Assembly: GCA_025450255.1 (NCBI GenBank)
Contig: JANWHV010000024.1
Span: 1-7,577 of the forward strand
Direction of reading: 5' to 3'
Length of the DNA: 7,577 nucleotides
Source of the DNA: Chloroflexota bacterium
GTDB lineage: Bacteria; Chloroflexota; UBA5177; JANWHV01
Shown here one piece after another: positions 1-7,280 of this stretch (its first letter is position 1; each line of letters starts with the position of its first letter). The notes under the pieces were generated by a model. It worked only from the letters and a program-made list of their open reading frames with translations, ran no database searches and was not told where the DNA came from. The position numbers were made by a program, and so were the translations under genes.

Positions 1-3
1 GGG

Positions 4-77
4 CGGAAGCGACGGGATTCGAACCCGCGATCTCCTGCGTGACAGGCAGGCATGTTAGGCCACTACACCACGCCTCC
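4..77 (-). tRNA. tRNA-Asp (anticodon GUC)
   Basis: Read on the minus strand, this folds into a complete cloverleaf of 74 nt. The acceptor stem GGAGGCG pairs with CGCTTCC with one G4-U69 wobble. The D-stem GTGT pairs with ACAT. The anticodon stem CCTGC/GCAGG holds the loop CTGTCAC, giving anticodon GUC. The variable loop is five bases, and the T-arm is GCGGG-TTCGAAT-CCCGT. The discriminator base is G73. Known aspartate identity features are present: G73, the GUC anticodon, C38, G2-C71 and a G10-U25 pair. The three bases after G73 read CCC, so the 3' CCA is not encoded and must be added by a CCA-adding enzyme. The gene decodes GAC and GAU. It is divergent from mnmG and has its own promoter. tRNA-Asp is not a known substrate of MnmG, so the adjacency is probably not functional. 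Confidence 0.96.
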
Positions 78-87
78 GGGCTATCTG

Positions 88-117
88 ATAGTAGCAAAGG
101 GCTTCCGTCATTGTCAA
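88..117 (-). promoter_or_regulatory. Sigma-70-type promoter of tRNA-Asp
   Basis: On the minus strand there is a perfect -35 box TTGACA (plus-strand 112-117), an 18-bp spacer, and a -10 box TACTAT (88-93) matching TATAAT at four of six positions. Transcription would begin about seven bases further on, near position 81, only a few bases before the mature tRNA 5' end at 77. A very short 5' leader would then need RNase P trimming. This is inferred from box similarity and position; no start site was measured. Confidence 0.72.
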
Positions 118-216
118 CGCAGGCACGGCTACGATACGTGCGCGAAACCGACATGTTATCGAGCGAGCACGGCGCCCGCGAATGCCCACCTCGTACATAC
201 ATCAGTCGCGGTACCG

Positions 217-237
217 GTGATGTCACTGTGATACCAT
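217..237 (+). promoter_or_regulatory. Candidate mnmG -10 element and overlapping GTGAT repeat
   Basis: TACCAT at 232-237 fits the TANNNT form of a -10 box and ends six bases before the mnmG ATG. That spacing is typical of leaderless transcripts in GC-rich bacteria. It is preceded by TGT, like an extended -10. No convincing -35 is seen 16-18 bp upstream. GTGAT occurs twice (217-221 and 228-232), spaced one helical turn apart, and GTGA-TG-TCAC (217-226) is a short interrupted palindrome. Either could be an operator, but both are short enough to be chance. I see nothing else in the 118-216 part of the gap. Confidence 0.3.
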
Positions 238-243
238 GCGGGG

Positions 244-2238
244 ATGCAAGACGTTTGTTCACATTACGACGTCATCGTGGTTGGCGCCGGCCATAGCGGC
301 TGCGAAGCGGCTCTGGCCGCTGCCCGTATGGGTCGCCGCACCCTGTTGCTGACGCTGAATATGCGAAACGTCGCCCTTATGCCCTGCAATCCCTCCATCG
401 GCGGGCCGGCGAAGGGCCACCTGGTATGCGAGATAGACGCGCTTGGTGGCGAGATGGCGCGCAATGCCGATCGCACCAGCATTCAAATCCGCATGCTGAA
501 TACCGGCAAAGGCCCCGCCGTTCAGGCCCGTAGAGTGCAATCGGATAAGCATGCGTATAATGCCGCGATGCATGCCGTTTTGTTGGCGCAGGCTAATCTC
601 ACCCTGCTCGAAGGAACGGTCGAGCACATCGATGTCGCTCACGATGGCGGGCAGCCGGCGGTGAGCGGCGTGCGTTTGCTTGACGGCACGCGGATCGCGT
701 GTTCGTCTATCGTGCTGTCGACCGGCACCTCGCTGAACGGAAAACTGATTTGCGGTGAACGTGTCACCAGCGGCGGTAGGATCGGCGAAAAGGCCGCTCT
801 CGGCCTGTCCGGGGTACTGCGCGCGCTCGGCCTTGAGCTTGGGCGTCACAAGACGGGAACGCCGCCGCGCATTGACCGGCGCACGATCGATTATGCGCTC
901 GCCACTGAGCAGCACGGCAGCGCGGCGCCCCTGTTCTTCAGCGACGCCGCCCAGCAGGCATATCTCGATGCGCGCGCGGGCAATGACGCGGGGCGCCTTG
1001 AGCTTTGGGGCGCGAGCTACGCTGTCGCCAGCGCGCCCGATCCGGACGCGGAAGGCGTGTCCTGGCGGCGCCAGCTTAGTTGTCATCTGATCTACACCAC
1101 GGCTGCTACACACGACCTGATTCGACGGAATTTGCATCGGGCGCCGATGTTCAACGGTTCGATTGAAGGCATTGGACCCCGTTACTGCCCTTCAATCGAA
1201 GATAAGATTGTGCGCTTCGCGCAAAAGGAATCGCATCAATTATTCCTAGAGCCGGAAGGCTGGACGACGGACGAGGTGTACGTGCAGGGCATGAACACAA
1301 GCCTACCCGAAGACGTGCAGCTAGCGATGCTGCACAGCATCCCGGCCCTCAGTCATTGCACGATGATACGACCAGGATACGCGGTGGAATATGATTACGT
1401 ACCGCCGCATCAAACCATGCCGTCGCTCGAGAGCAAGGTGTTGCGCGGTCTGTTCATGGCCGGCCAGATCAACGGTACGTCCGGCTATGAAGAGGCCGGC
1501 GCACAGGGCTTGATAGCGGGCATCAACGCCGCCAAATACGTGTCAGGGGACGCCGCGCTGGTCCTCGGCCGGGATCAGGCCTACATCGGCGTCTTGATCG
1601 ACGACCTAGTGTCGCGCGATCATACCGAGCCATACCGCATGCACACCTCACGCGCCGAGTACCGGCTGCTCCTGCGCCAGGATAACGCGGACGAGCGCTT
1701 GAGCCCGATCGGCCACGACGTCGGGCTGATTGAGGACGATCGTCTGGAACGAGTGCGCCGGCGGCTCGCCCGGCGCGATGACGTATTGGCGCGACTTGGT
1801 TCAACACGCTTGATTCGCGACCACGATTCGGCCGCTTCAGTTGTAGCCGAAGTGGGCGAGTTGCCGTCTACCGCACTGGAATTGTTGCGACGGCCGAATG
1901 CGCGCTATGACATGGTGCGCGCTCTGGTGGAAGATCAAACCCTATCAGATTTGCCTGAAGACGTGGCCGCCGCCGTCTGGATCCGCGTGGCATACGAGGG
2001 CTATCTCGAACAGCAAGAACGTCTGGTTTCGCGCGCGCGCCGCATGGAAGGCACGCCTATCCCGCCCGACTTTGATCTGGGATGCGTGCCCAACCTGAGA
2101 ACCGAGGCACGCGAGAAGTTGTTGAGGTTTCGACCCACGACGCTCGGCCAGGCAGGGCGACTGGCGGGGGTCAGTCCGGCGGACATTTCCGTGCTGATGG
2201 CCTGGCTGTATCGACATCGCATGCGATCGGCAGGGTAA
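244..2238 (+). CDS. mnmG: MnmG (GidA), tRNA U34 carboxymethylaminomethyl-modification flavoprotein
   Basis: MnmG works with the GTPase MnmE to place a carboxymethylaminomethyl or aminomethyl group on C5 of the wobble uridine of certain tRNAs, using FAD, NADH and methylenetetrahydrofolate. It is cytoplasmic. The 664-residue product has the N-terminal FAD dinucleotide-binding motif GAGHSGCEAA (residues 14-23) and CNPSIGG with Cys48. It also has KTGTPPRID (203-211), IEGIGPRYCPSIEDK with Cys315 (307-321), MAGQINGTSGYEEA (405-418) and PYRMHTSRAEYRLLLR (463-478). The C-terminal GidA-associated domain is complete, with YEGYLEQQ (584-591) and TLGQAGRLAGVSPADISVLMAWL (near 633-655). Cys48 and Cys315 correspond to the two functionally important cysteines of E. 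coli MnmG (47 and 277). The protein is longer than the 629-residue E. coli enzyme mainly through extra residues around 231-275. ATG at 244 is the only sensible start; GGGG directly abuts it, too close for a normal ribosome-binding site. No rsmG or mnmE lies next to it here. Confidence 0.97.
   Translation: MQDVCSHYDVIVVGAGHSGCEAALAAARMGRRTLLLTLNMRNVALMPCNPSIGGPAKGHLVCEIDALGGEMARNADRTSIQIRMLNTGKGPAVQARRVQSDKHAYNAAMHAVLLAQANLTLLEGTVEHIDVAHDGGQPAVSGVRLLDGTRIACSSIVLSTGTSLNGKLICGERVTSGGRIGEKAALGLSGVLRALGLELGRHKTGTPPRIDRRTIDYALATEQHGSAAPLFFSDAAQQAYLDARAGNDAGRLELWGASYAVASAPDPDAEGVSWRRQLSCHLIYTTAATHDLIRRNLHRAPMFNGSIEGIGPRYCPSIEDKIVRFAQKESHQLFLEPEGWTTDEVYVQGMNTSLPEDVQLAMLHSIPALSHCTMIRPGYAVEYDYVPPHQTMPSLESKVLRGLFMAGQINGTSGYEEAGAQGLIAGINAAKYVSGDAALVLGRDQAYIGVLIDDLVSRDHTEPYRMHTSRAEYRLLLRQDNADERLSPIGHDVGLIEDDRLERVRRRLARRDDVLARLGSTRLIRDHDSAASVVAEVGELPSTALELLRRPNARYDMVRALVEDQTLSDLPEDVAAAVWIRVAYEGYLEQQERLVSRARRMEGTPIPPDFDLGCVPNLRTEAREKLLRFRPTTLGQAGRLAGVSPADISVLMAWLYRHRMRSAG
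1158..1200. repeat. Perfect 12-bp inverted repeat inside mnmG
   Basis: TTCGATTGAAGG (1158-1169) and CCTTCAATCGAA (1189-1200) are exact reverse complements separated by 19 bases. They lie within the codons for the conserved SIEG...CPSIEDK segment around Cys315. Both arms encode Ser-Ile-Glu using different codons (tcg att gaa and tca atc gaa), which makes the symmetry possible. An mRNA hairpin could form here, but no U-tract follows, so it is not an intrinsic terminator. It may be chance. Confidence 0.6.
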
Positions 2239-2280
2239 ATTCTTGCGGGCGGCACTGGATAGCTGGAAATGCCTGACAAA

Positions 2281-2315
2281 CGCTGAGCATGCGCGGGACC
2301 CGATGGCGCTCAGCG
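2281..2315 (-). terminator. Inverted repeat, probable terminator of the glycosyltransferase operon
   Basis: CGCTGAGC (2281-2288) and GCTCAGCG (2308-2315) are a perfect 8-bp inverted repeat with 19 bases between them. The inner bases can add a short CGG/CCG stem. On the minus strand the hairpin starts within the last codons of the upstream gene, includes its TGA stop, and is followed by TTTGT, a poor but present U-rich tail. On the plus strand there is no T-run, though the same hairpin could slow transcripts leaving mnmG. It lies between convergent genes, where a terminator is expected. Confidence 0.45.
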
Positions 2316-4364
2316 GGTTAGCACGTACGCCACGACAATCGCCGAATTGAAGGCTGGCGTCAGGGGTGATTCGCGCCACGCGTGATCCTGGCGGAGCAAG
2401 CTGGTGACCAGAGCTTTCTGTAACACTGGCACGATCAGCGCGATATGCCGGCCGGCGCTGATGTCGCGTGCCGGATCGCGTGGATCGTAGCTTTGCGGCG
2501 GCCAGCCGGGTGTGAGGTACTGCACGACGAACTCGTCCGCGATTGAACGGTCGACCCTCACTATATAACCTTGATGGACAAGTCGGCTGACAGCTCTGCC
2601 TTCTATGCTCAGGTCGCCGCTCATGGCGAACCACGATCGCATGTCGTGCGCCTGCTCCTCGAAATAGCGGTGCAGATTTATGCCGGCCGCGACCACCAGA
2701 ATCGCGCCAATGCAGGCGATGACAACGGCTCGGGGTCGTACGGCCTCTCGGTCTGACGGGGCGCCTTGCCGCATTTCACGCGCGGTCGACAGCAGTCGTT
2801 CGACCGTGGGTAGTAGCATCTGCGCCAGCGCGAGCAGTGGCAGCGCGGCAATCAAGGTGATCGGGGCCAGTGCGCCGAGCGTTCGCGCGCCATGTGGCGC
2901 CTCGTAGTCGACGGACAGCACGCCGCTCAACATGTTTGTGCCGAGCCACAACAATAACGTGAGTGTGAGCCAGTGCCGCCAGCGCCGGAGGCATATCCCG
3001 AGGCCCAGCAAGAACAACGCGGCGGTAATCGGATCGAGCATTGGCGAACCGGAGAGATTATGCCGGCCATTCCGATCGCCTTCCACCGTGAGCATCAGGC
3101 CGTATGAACGAAGGTTTCGAGCCAGACCGGCGATTCTCCGGCTGGTGTCGTGATATTCATTGAAGAGCGACGTTACATGCACGCGCGCGAGTACATAGCC
3201 TCCATCTTGCAACAGCGCGGTCAACGTGGGCGCGCCTGCCACGAGAAGACAGATGGGAAGGAAGATCCGGCCGGCGCGGCTGGCGCGAGCAAATTCCGGC
3301 TCCCGGTCTGCTCTCGCGTATACCAATACGATCGGCACGAACGCGGGCAGGTACGCGCCGGGATAGGTGTCAAGTGACAATCCCAGCGCTATCCCGCTCG
3401 CGGCGAACCATGCGGCTTTTGGACGATACATGGCGGCTATCAGGCACCCATAGCCGATACCGGTCACGGTTGGGATGGGAATATTCGGCATGCCGACACG
3501 CGAAAACGCAATATCCCAGGTCGCCATCGCCAGCAGCGCCGCCGCGCAAAGCCCAAGCGTGTAGCCCCGCGCCTTGACTCCGATGAAGAAAACGACCAGC
3601 ACTCCGGCGATGCCGAACAGTGCCGATGCAAGCCTCACAACCGCAATCGTGTTCCCGCCAATGCGTATAAGGCCGGCAACGGCGTAAAAATACAGAGCGG
3701 GGTTATGACCAAAATTGCCCGGAGAAAACGGCTGAAAGGGATTGTGTAGCAGCCGGACCGCATCCCGCGCGCTGTCGGCTTCATCCGACCAAATTCCTTC
3801 CGGAATGGAGCCGATATGCCAGAGGCGGACTGCCGATGCGAGGATCACGACACAACCCAGTGCGATCCAGGTAAGTCGGGAGCTGGAGCCGCCGTGCTTC
3901 ATTGGCTTGTCCAAATCGCATCGCTCTCGCGTGGCAGGACGGTACAGCAACAGCGCCATACCGCCGAGTATTCCGAGCAGCCATAGAGCGGCGGCCCAGC
4001 TAGACTCAGGCCGGACGTACATATGATTGATTTGAAACGGTTCTCGTGACCAAATAGCGACGGCCAGAAGCGCAGGACAGATAAATGCCAGAGCGGCAAG
4101 GAGGATGCCTGGCTCCGGATAGGCGGTTCGTCGCGGCAACGCAAAGCGCCACTCCAGGGGCGGGAACGCTACCGCCGCGCCCAAAACGGCGCCGAATGTC
4201 GCGGCCACTACCCAGAATGGCGCGGAAGCGGCGTGCCCCGGATGCCAGGCCAGCGCGGCACAGATTACCGCGCCCAAAACCACGATACCTCGGTACGAAG
4301 CGCGAAGGCCGGCCAGTGGGGACTGGATGACGCCGGCGCCAGCGGAGACAGGCGGGGCAGTCAC
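2310..4364 (-). CDS. GT39/ArnT-like membrane glycosyltransferase with N-terminal membrane extension
   Basis: Probable polyprenyl-phosphate-sugar-dependent GT-C glycosyltransferase (PMT_2/GT39-like), 684 residues, in the cytoplasmic membrane. After a membrane span (about 164-182) comes IPEGIWSDEADSARDAVRLL (187-206). Its Asp-Glu pair at 194-195 sits where GT39 enzymes carry their catalytic acidic residue, on the first extracytoplasmic loop. FGHNPALYFYAVAG (218-231), AFSRVGMPNIPIP (286-298) and GLSLDTYPGAYLPAF (328-342) are further features of this type of bacterial protein. Four or so additional hydrophobic spans (about 25-43, 50-68, 85-105, 122-140) precede the catalytic loop, where simpler GT39 proteins have one. 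The last span is about 545-561, leaving a C-terminal part of about 120 residues probably outside the membrane. It starts with GTG, and GTGA overlaps the stop of the preceding gene by four bases, indicating translational coupling; no clear Shine-Dalgarno is seen. The sugar and acceptor are unknown. Confidence 0.82.
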   Translation of the reverse strand: MTAPPVSAGAGVIQSPLAGLRASYRGIVVLGAVICAALAWHPGHAASAPFWVVAATFGAVLGAAVAFPPLEWRFALPRRTAYPEPGILLAALAFICPALLAVAIWSREPFQINHMYVRPESSWAAALWLLGILGGMALLLYRPATRERCDLDKPMKHGGSSSRLTWIALGCVVILASAVRLWHIGSIPEGIWSDEADSARDAVRLLHNPFQPFSPGNFGHNPALYFYAVAGLIRIGGNTIAVVRLASALFGIAGVLVVFFIGVKARGYTLGLCAAALLAMATWDIAFSRVGMPNIPIPTVTGIGYGCLIAAMYRPKAAWFAASGIALGLSLDTYPGAYLPAFVPIVLVYARADREPEFARASRAGRIFLPICLLVAGAPTLTALLQDGGYVLARVHVTSLFNEYHDTSRRIAGLARNLRSYGLMLTVEGDRNGRHNLSGSPMLDPITAALFLLGLGICLRRWRHWLTLTLLLWLGTNMLSGVLSVDYEAPHGARTLGALAPITLIAALPLLALAQMLLPTVERLLSTAREMRQGAPSDREAVRPRAVVIACIGAILVVAAGINLHRYFEEQAHDMRSWFAMSGDLSIEGRAVSRLVHQGYIVRVDRSIADEFVVQYLTPGWPPQSYDPRDPARDISAGRHIALIVPVLQKALVTSLLRQDHAWRESPLTPAFNSAIVVAYVLTR

Positions 4365-6085
4365 AGGCCAGTCTTCAACGTAAGAACGAGATCACCGCCG
4401 ACCTTTGTGTATGTTCCCACATGCGTATCCCGATGCCCGTTCTGGTGGCCGAGCCACGATCTCACGCCAGCAATGCCGAAGAAGTTGGGGTGCACGATAA
4501 CGTAGCGCACGCGCAGCAGGCGCAAATAAGCCCATGCCTTCGCGGACGGGAACGATTGTAGGGTCGCGACACGCTTTCCCCAGTCCAGTGGATATGAGCC
4601 GGCCCAGCCGTTGACCAGGGTTTGCCAGTGATAAGTTTGGTAGTACATGTACACAAATTCCTCGGTACATATCGAGCCAGGGAGGCGCGCGTCGCACATG
4701 GGCAACTCTACCGTCACGCCGGACGGCTGGCGGTCAAGCCACCTGTATACGGCCGGCACGGACGATCCACTCTTCACGGCTACGAGCGGTCGCTGAACGA
4801 TACAGCACTCCGCGGCGATCGAAAATACCAGCACACAGAATAGATATCGAGCCACCGATGGCCGCGTGCCCGACAGGATTCCGGCCGCGCCAATAGCCAG
4901 GGTGACGCCTAAAAACGCCAGGGCAACCTGTTCATATCGGCCCACGTCCCGGAGGCCGCGCAGCGGCGGCACGAGAAAATAGAGCGCCATATATGGAAGC
5001 GGAATATGCGTGAATAACCCAAACAGTCGCAGGTATGGTCCGAGCGTAAACACCGATAACACCAGCGCGACCGTGACATGTGCCCTTGACACGCTCGTCG
5101 AATCGGCATCGTGACGATCTGTTCTTGAAGCGCGGCGGCGCATGCAGGCAACAAAGGCGAGGCCGGTGGCGACGAATCCCGGAAAAAGAAATTGGCGCCC
5201 GTCCAGTGGGCCCAGGTGAAGGATGGCGTCGGTCCAACCATAGAGCAAGCTCTGCGGTGCGCTATGCAGATAGTCACGCACGTCGGCTGAGAAGAATACC
5301 ATGTCTTGAAGCCTGCGCGGGCCGCTTGAACGGCTCTGAACCGCCAGGTACGGCAGCAGCGACGCCGCAAGTACGGGCAGCGTGGCCAGCCCGGCGCCCA
5401 CGCCGCGGAAACTGTTTGCGCTGAAAACTGGAACCCGCCTCAGGCAGAGCACCGCAACATATACGCCCAGCGCGACCAAGACGAAAGCAAGATAGTAGAG
5501 GCTGGTGACGGCGCCGAGAACGAGCGACGCGCCGAGCCCGAACCAGGCAATGTACCCGCCTCTCGACCGCGCCAACTCAAAGAAAAGCAAGGTGAGCGGA
5601 ATGCACTCGGCGTTAAGCATGTTGAGATGTTCCAGATGACGCGCGCGATACGGCGCGAACGCGAATACCATGCCCGCCAGGAATGCGGCGCGTGAGTCAT
5701 GCGTGTGATACCGCGCAAGGGCAAACATAGATATCGCGCTGAGTGGGAACGACACTATGAGCGCGACGTTGTAGACGACGAGCGAGTTATGGGTGGCCAT
5801 ATCGATCGGTAGCGTAAGCAGTGCTAGCGGAAACAGTGAATCGATGTAGCCAAGGCTGTCGGTCGTGGTAGGGAAGTATATCGGGGCGTCATACGGGTTG
5901 ACGTGCGCGAAAATGGCGTGCTGCACCCACCCCAGGACCCATGTCAATTGATAGGCATCGGTCGAGTCAATGCCGTGAAGGAAGCCACTGTTCAGATGGA
6001 ATATGAGAGGAAACGTATACGCTAGCGCCAGCAACGTATAGGCTAGGAGACCAATCAAGGCGCTTCGCACCGCGCTGCTCTTCAC
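4361..6085 (-). CDS. Polytopic GT-C-like membrane protein, uncharacterised family
   Basis: A 574-residue protein with about a dozen hydrophobic spans up to residue 430, then an extracytoplasmic C-terminal domain of about 145 residues with no further span. After the first span (about 8-30) the loop GIDSTDAYQLTWVLGWVQHAI (38-58) holds two Asp residues (40 and 43), in the place where GT-C enzymes carry catalytic acids. FAFAPYRARHLEHLNMLNAE (141-160), RGLRDVGRYEQVALAFLG (376-393), VYRWLDRQPSGVTVELP (446-462) and YHWQTLVNGWAGSYP (485-499) recur in a large family of bacterial membrane proteins of unproven function, loosely resembling YfhO-type proteins. Open frame extends upstream to 6232, but that would overlap the preceding gene by about 130 bp. 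I chose GTG at 6085, 13 bases after that gene's stop. GTG at 6070 is a real alternative, with GAAGAG upstream as a weak Shine-Dalgarno. Its place among glycosyltransferases supports a role in envelope glycan assembly, by inference only. Confidence 0.72.
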   Translation of the reverse strand: MKSSAVRSALIGLLAYTLLALAYTFPLIFHLNSGFLHGIDSTDAYQLTWVLGWVQHAIFAHVNPYDAPIYFPTTTDSLGYIDSLFPLALLTLPIDMATHNSLVVYNVALIVSFPLSAISMFALARYHTHDSRAAFLAGMVFAFAPYRARHLEHLNMLNAECIPLTLLFFELARSRGGYIAWFGLGASLVLGAVTSLYYLAFVLVALGVYVAVLCLRRVPVFSANSFRGVGAGLATLPVLAASLLPYLAVQSRSSGPRRLQDMVFFSADVRDYLHSAPQSLLYGWTDAILHLGPLDGRQFLFPGFVATGLAFVACMRRRASRTDRHDADSTSVSRAHVTVALVLSVFTLGPYLRLFGLFTHIPLPYMALYFLVPPLRGLRDVGRYEQVALAFLGVTLAIGAAGILSGTRPSVARYLFCVLVFSIAAECCIVQRPLVAVKSGSSVPAVYRWLDRQPSGVTVELPMCDARLPGSICTEEFVYMYYQTYHWQTLVNGWAGSYPLDWGKRVATLQSFPSAKAWAYLRLLRVRYVIVHPNFFGIAGVRSWLGHQNGHRDTHVGTYTKVGGDLVLTLKTGL

Positions 6086-6098
6086 CGAACAATCGCTA

Positions 6099-7280
6099 TC
6101 AATCGACCCAGTTTCCTTGCGCGAACTCGGCGGTAAGAAATACGAGCAGCAGGATGCTCGCCATAGTGATACGCCGCAGTCTCTTGCCGTCCGCCCATAG
6201 GGCAACGGCGATAAAGACGGGCAGTACCGCAAGCATGTAGCGGCCCGTCGAGTACCATCGGCTCATGGCGAAGCACCACGATGCCAACCCGTACAGGGAC
6301 AGCTCGAGGCCAAGACGCCGCCAGCAGAGCAGAATCACAGCGAGTACGATGAGGCCGATGAGCAGATCCCATAGCAGGATGTAGTTCGCTTTCGGCGAGT
6401 TAATGAGATGCCATTGGGGAGACCGGATGACGGTTACGTATTGCCGGATGGTTTGCCACGGCGCTTGAAGGGTTATATGCCATTTGTGCTGAAACGTATC
6501 GACGAGACTTGATCCGCCGAGTCTGGTTGTCAACAGCTTCTGGTACGCCAGGAGCGCGGCGATAGGCGCCGCGAGGCTCAATAGCGCGAGCGGCCGCGCG
6601 GCGACTGTTTGCCGGTTTCGCCAGTAATCGAGCGCCATTGGCACGACCAGGACCAGACCTTGCAAGCGTGTTAGCACCGCCGCTGTAGCCAGAACGCCTG
6701 CCAGGAGCGAGTGACCCCTGCCCGACGCGAGCAGGCAACCAGCGGAGAGGGCGAGAAATAACGACTCGCTGTACGCGCTCAGAAGATAGAAAGAGTCCGG
6801 AAAGAGCAGCAACACGGCCACCGAACGCCAGGCAACCGCGGTCGAGAAGCGGTCGGCGACCCATCGCCAGAATAGGCCAACGCCGATGACGCACGCCACG
6901 TTCGATACGATCAGGCCGGCTGTAAGATAGTGGCCCGCGGTGATGAAACTGGCGCCGCGAACCAGCAGTGGATAGAGCGGTAAATACGCGGTGTTCAGGC
7001 TATCGGTCTGGTAACCATGCGCCGCGATCTCGATGAAGCGAAGGGTGTCAAACTGTCGCCACGGTTCAAAAACAAGGTTGGCGAAGCCCATGGACTGGTG
7101 AGGCTGCGGGAGTAAGAGGCGAACGCCGGCACCTACCAGGCTGATCAGAATGCGCAGTCCGAGTACCGCCATGAGGAGGTCCGCCCACGGGATGCCTTGA
7201 GCCTCGGCAGCCGCGGCCCGTTCAGCGTGGTTGGCGTCGAGAGTGGCCTCTGGCGCGCTCGCAATCGTGGCATCAATCAT
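6099..7280 (-). CDS. PIG-V-like mannosyltransferase (GT76-type)
   Basis: A polytopic membrane protein of 393 residues resembling bacterial members of the PIG-V family (PF04188). Eukaryotic PIG-V adds the second mannose to GPI anchors from dolichol-phosphate-mannose; bacterial relatives are mostly uncharacterised. Numbered from the longer GTG start at 7286, key features are EPWRQFDTLRFIEIAAHGY (74-92), with Asp80 in the likely catalytic loop, AYLPLYPLLVR (100-110), AYSESLFLALS (171-181), TRLQGLVLVVP (206-216) and SRWYSTGRYMLAVLPVF (342-358). The first 35 residues are polar and Ala/Glu-rich, probably cytosolic, followed by a span at about 36-58. ATG at 7280 overlaps the previous gene's stop in ATGATTGA (8 bases); GTG at 7286 would add two residues. 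Neither has a Shine-Dalgarno, so coupled translation is likely. The donor is probably polyprenyl-phosphate-mannose by family analogy, and the acceptor is unknown. Confidence 0.82.
   Translation of the reverse strand: MIDATIASAPEATLDANHAERAAAAEAQGIPWADLLMAVLGLRILISLVGAGVRLLLPQPHQSMGFANLVFEPWRQFDTLRFIEIAAHGYQTDSLNTAYLPLYPLLVRGASFITAGHYLTAGLIVSNVACVIGVGLFWRWVADRFSTAVAWRSVAVLLLFPDSFYLLSAYSESLFLALSAGCLLASGRGHSLLAGVLATAAVLTRLQGLVLVVPMALDYWRNRQTVAARPLALLSLAAPIAALLAYQKLLTTRLGGSSLVDTFQHKWHITLQAPWQTIRQYVTVIRSPQWHLINSPKANYILLWDLLIGLIVLAVILLCWRRLGLELSLYGLASWCFAMSRWYSTGRYMLAVLPVFIAVALWADGKRLRRITMASILLLVFLTAEFAQGNWVD

Noticed and set aside
4..77. tRNA as an integration site for a mobile element
   Set aside because: No integrase gene and no repeat of the tRNA 3' end are visible in the window; what lies beyond the tRNA 3' end is outside it.
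39..296. Plus-strand open frame of 85 codons from the tRNA into mnmG
   Set aside because: It starts inside the tRNA gene, ends inside mnmG in another frame, and its product resembles nothing.
259..1137. Long antisense open frame of 292 codons opposite mnmG
   Set aside because: It lies wholly opposite a clearly real gene, its product shows no family motif, and long antisense frames are expected in GC-rich coding DNA.
1945..2634. Minus-strand open frame of 229 codons across the mnmG end and the GT39-like gene end
   Set aside because: It overlaps two well-supported genes in other frames and has an Arg/Ser/His-rich, low-complexity product typical of a shadow frame.
6086..6232. N-terminal extension of the second glycosyltransferase-like gene to an ATG at 6232
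   Set aside because: It would overlap the PIG-V-like gene by about 130 bp, and the extra 49 residues look like a shadow of that gene rather than a signal or membrane segment.
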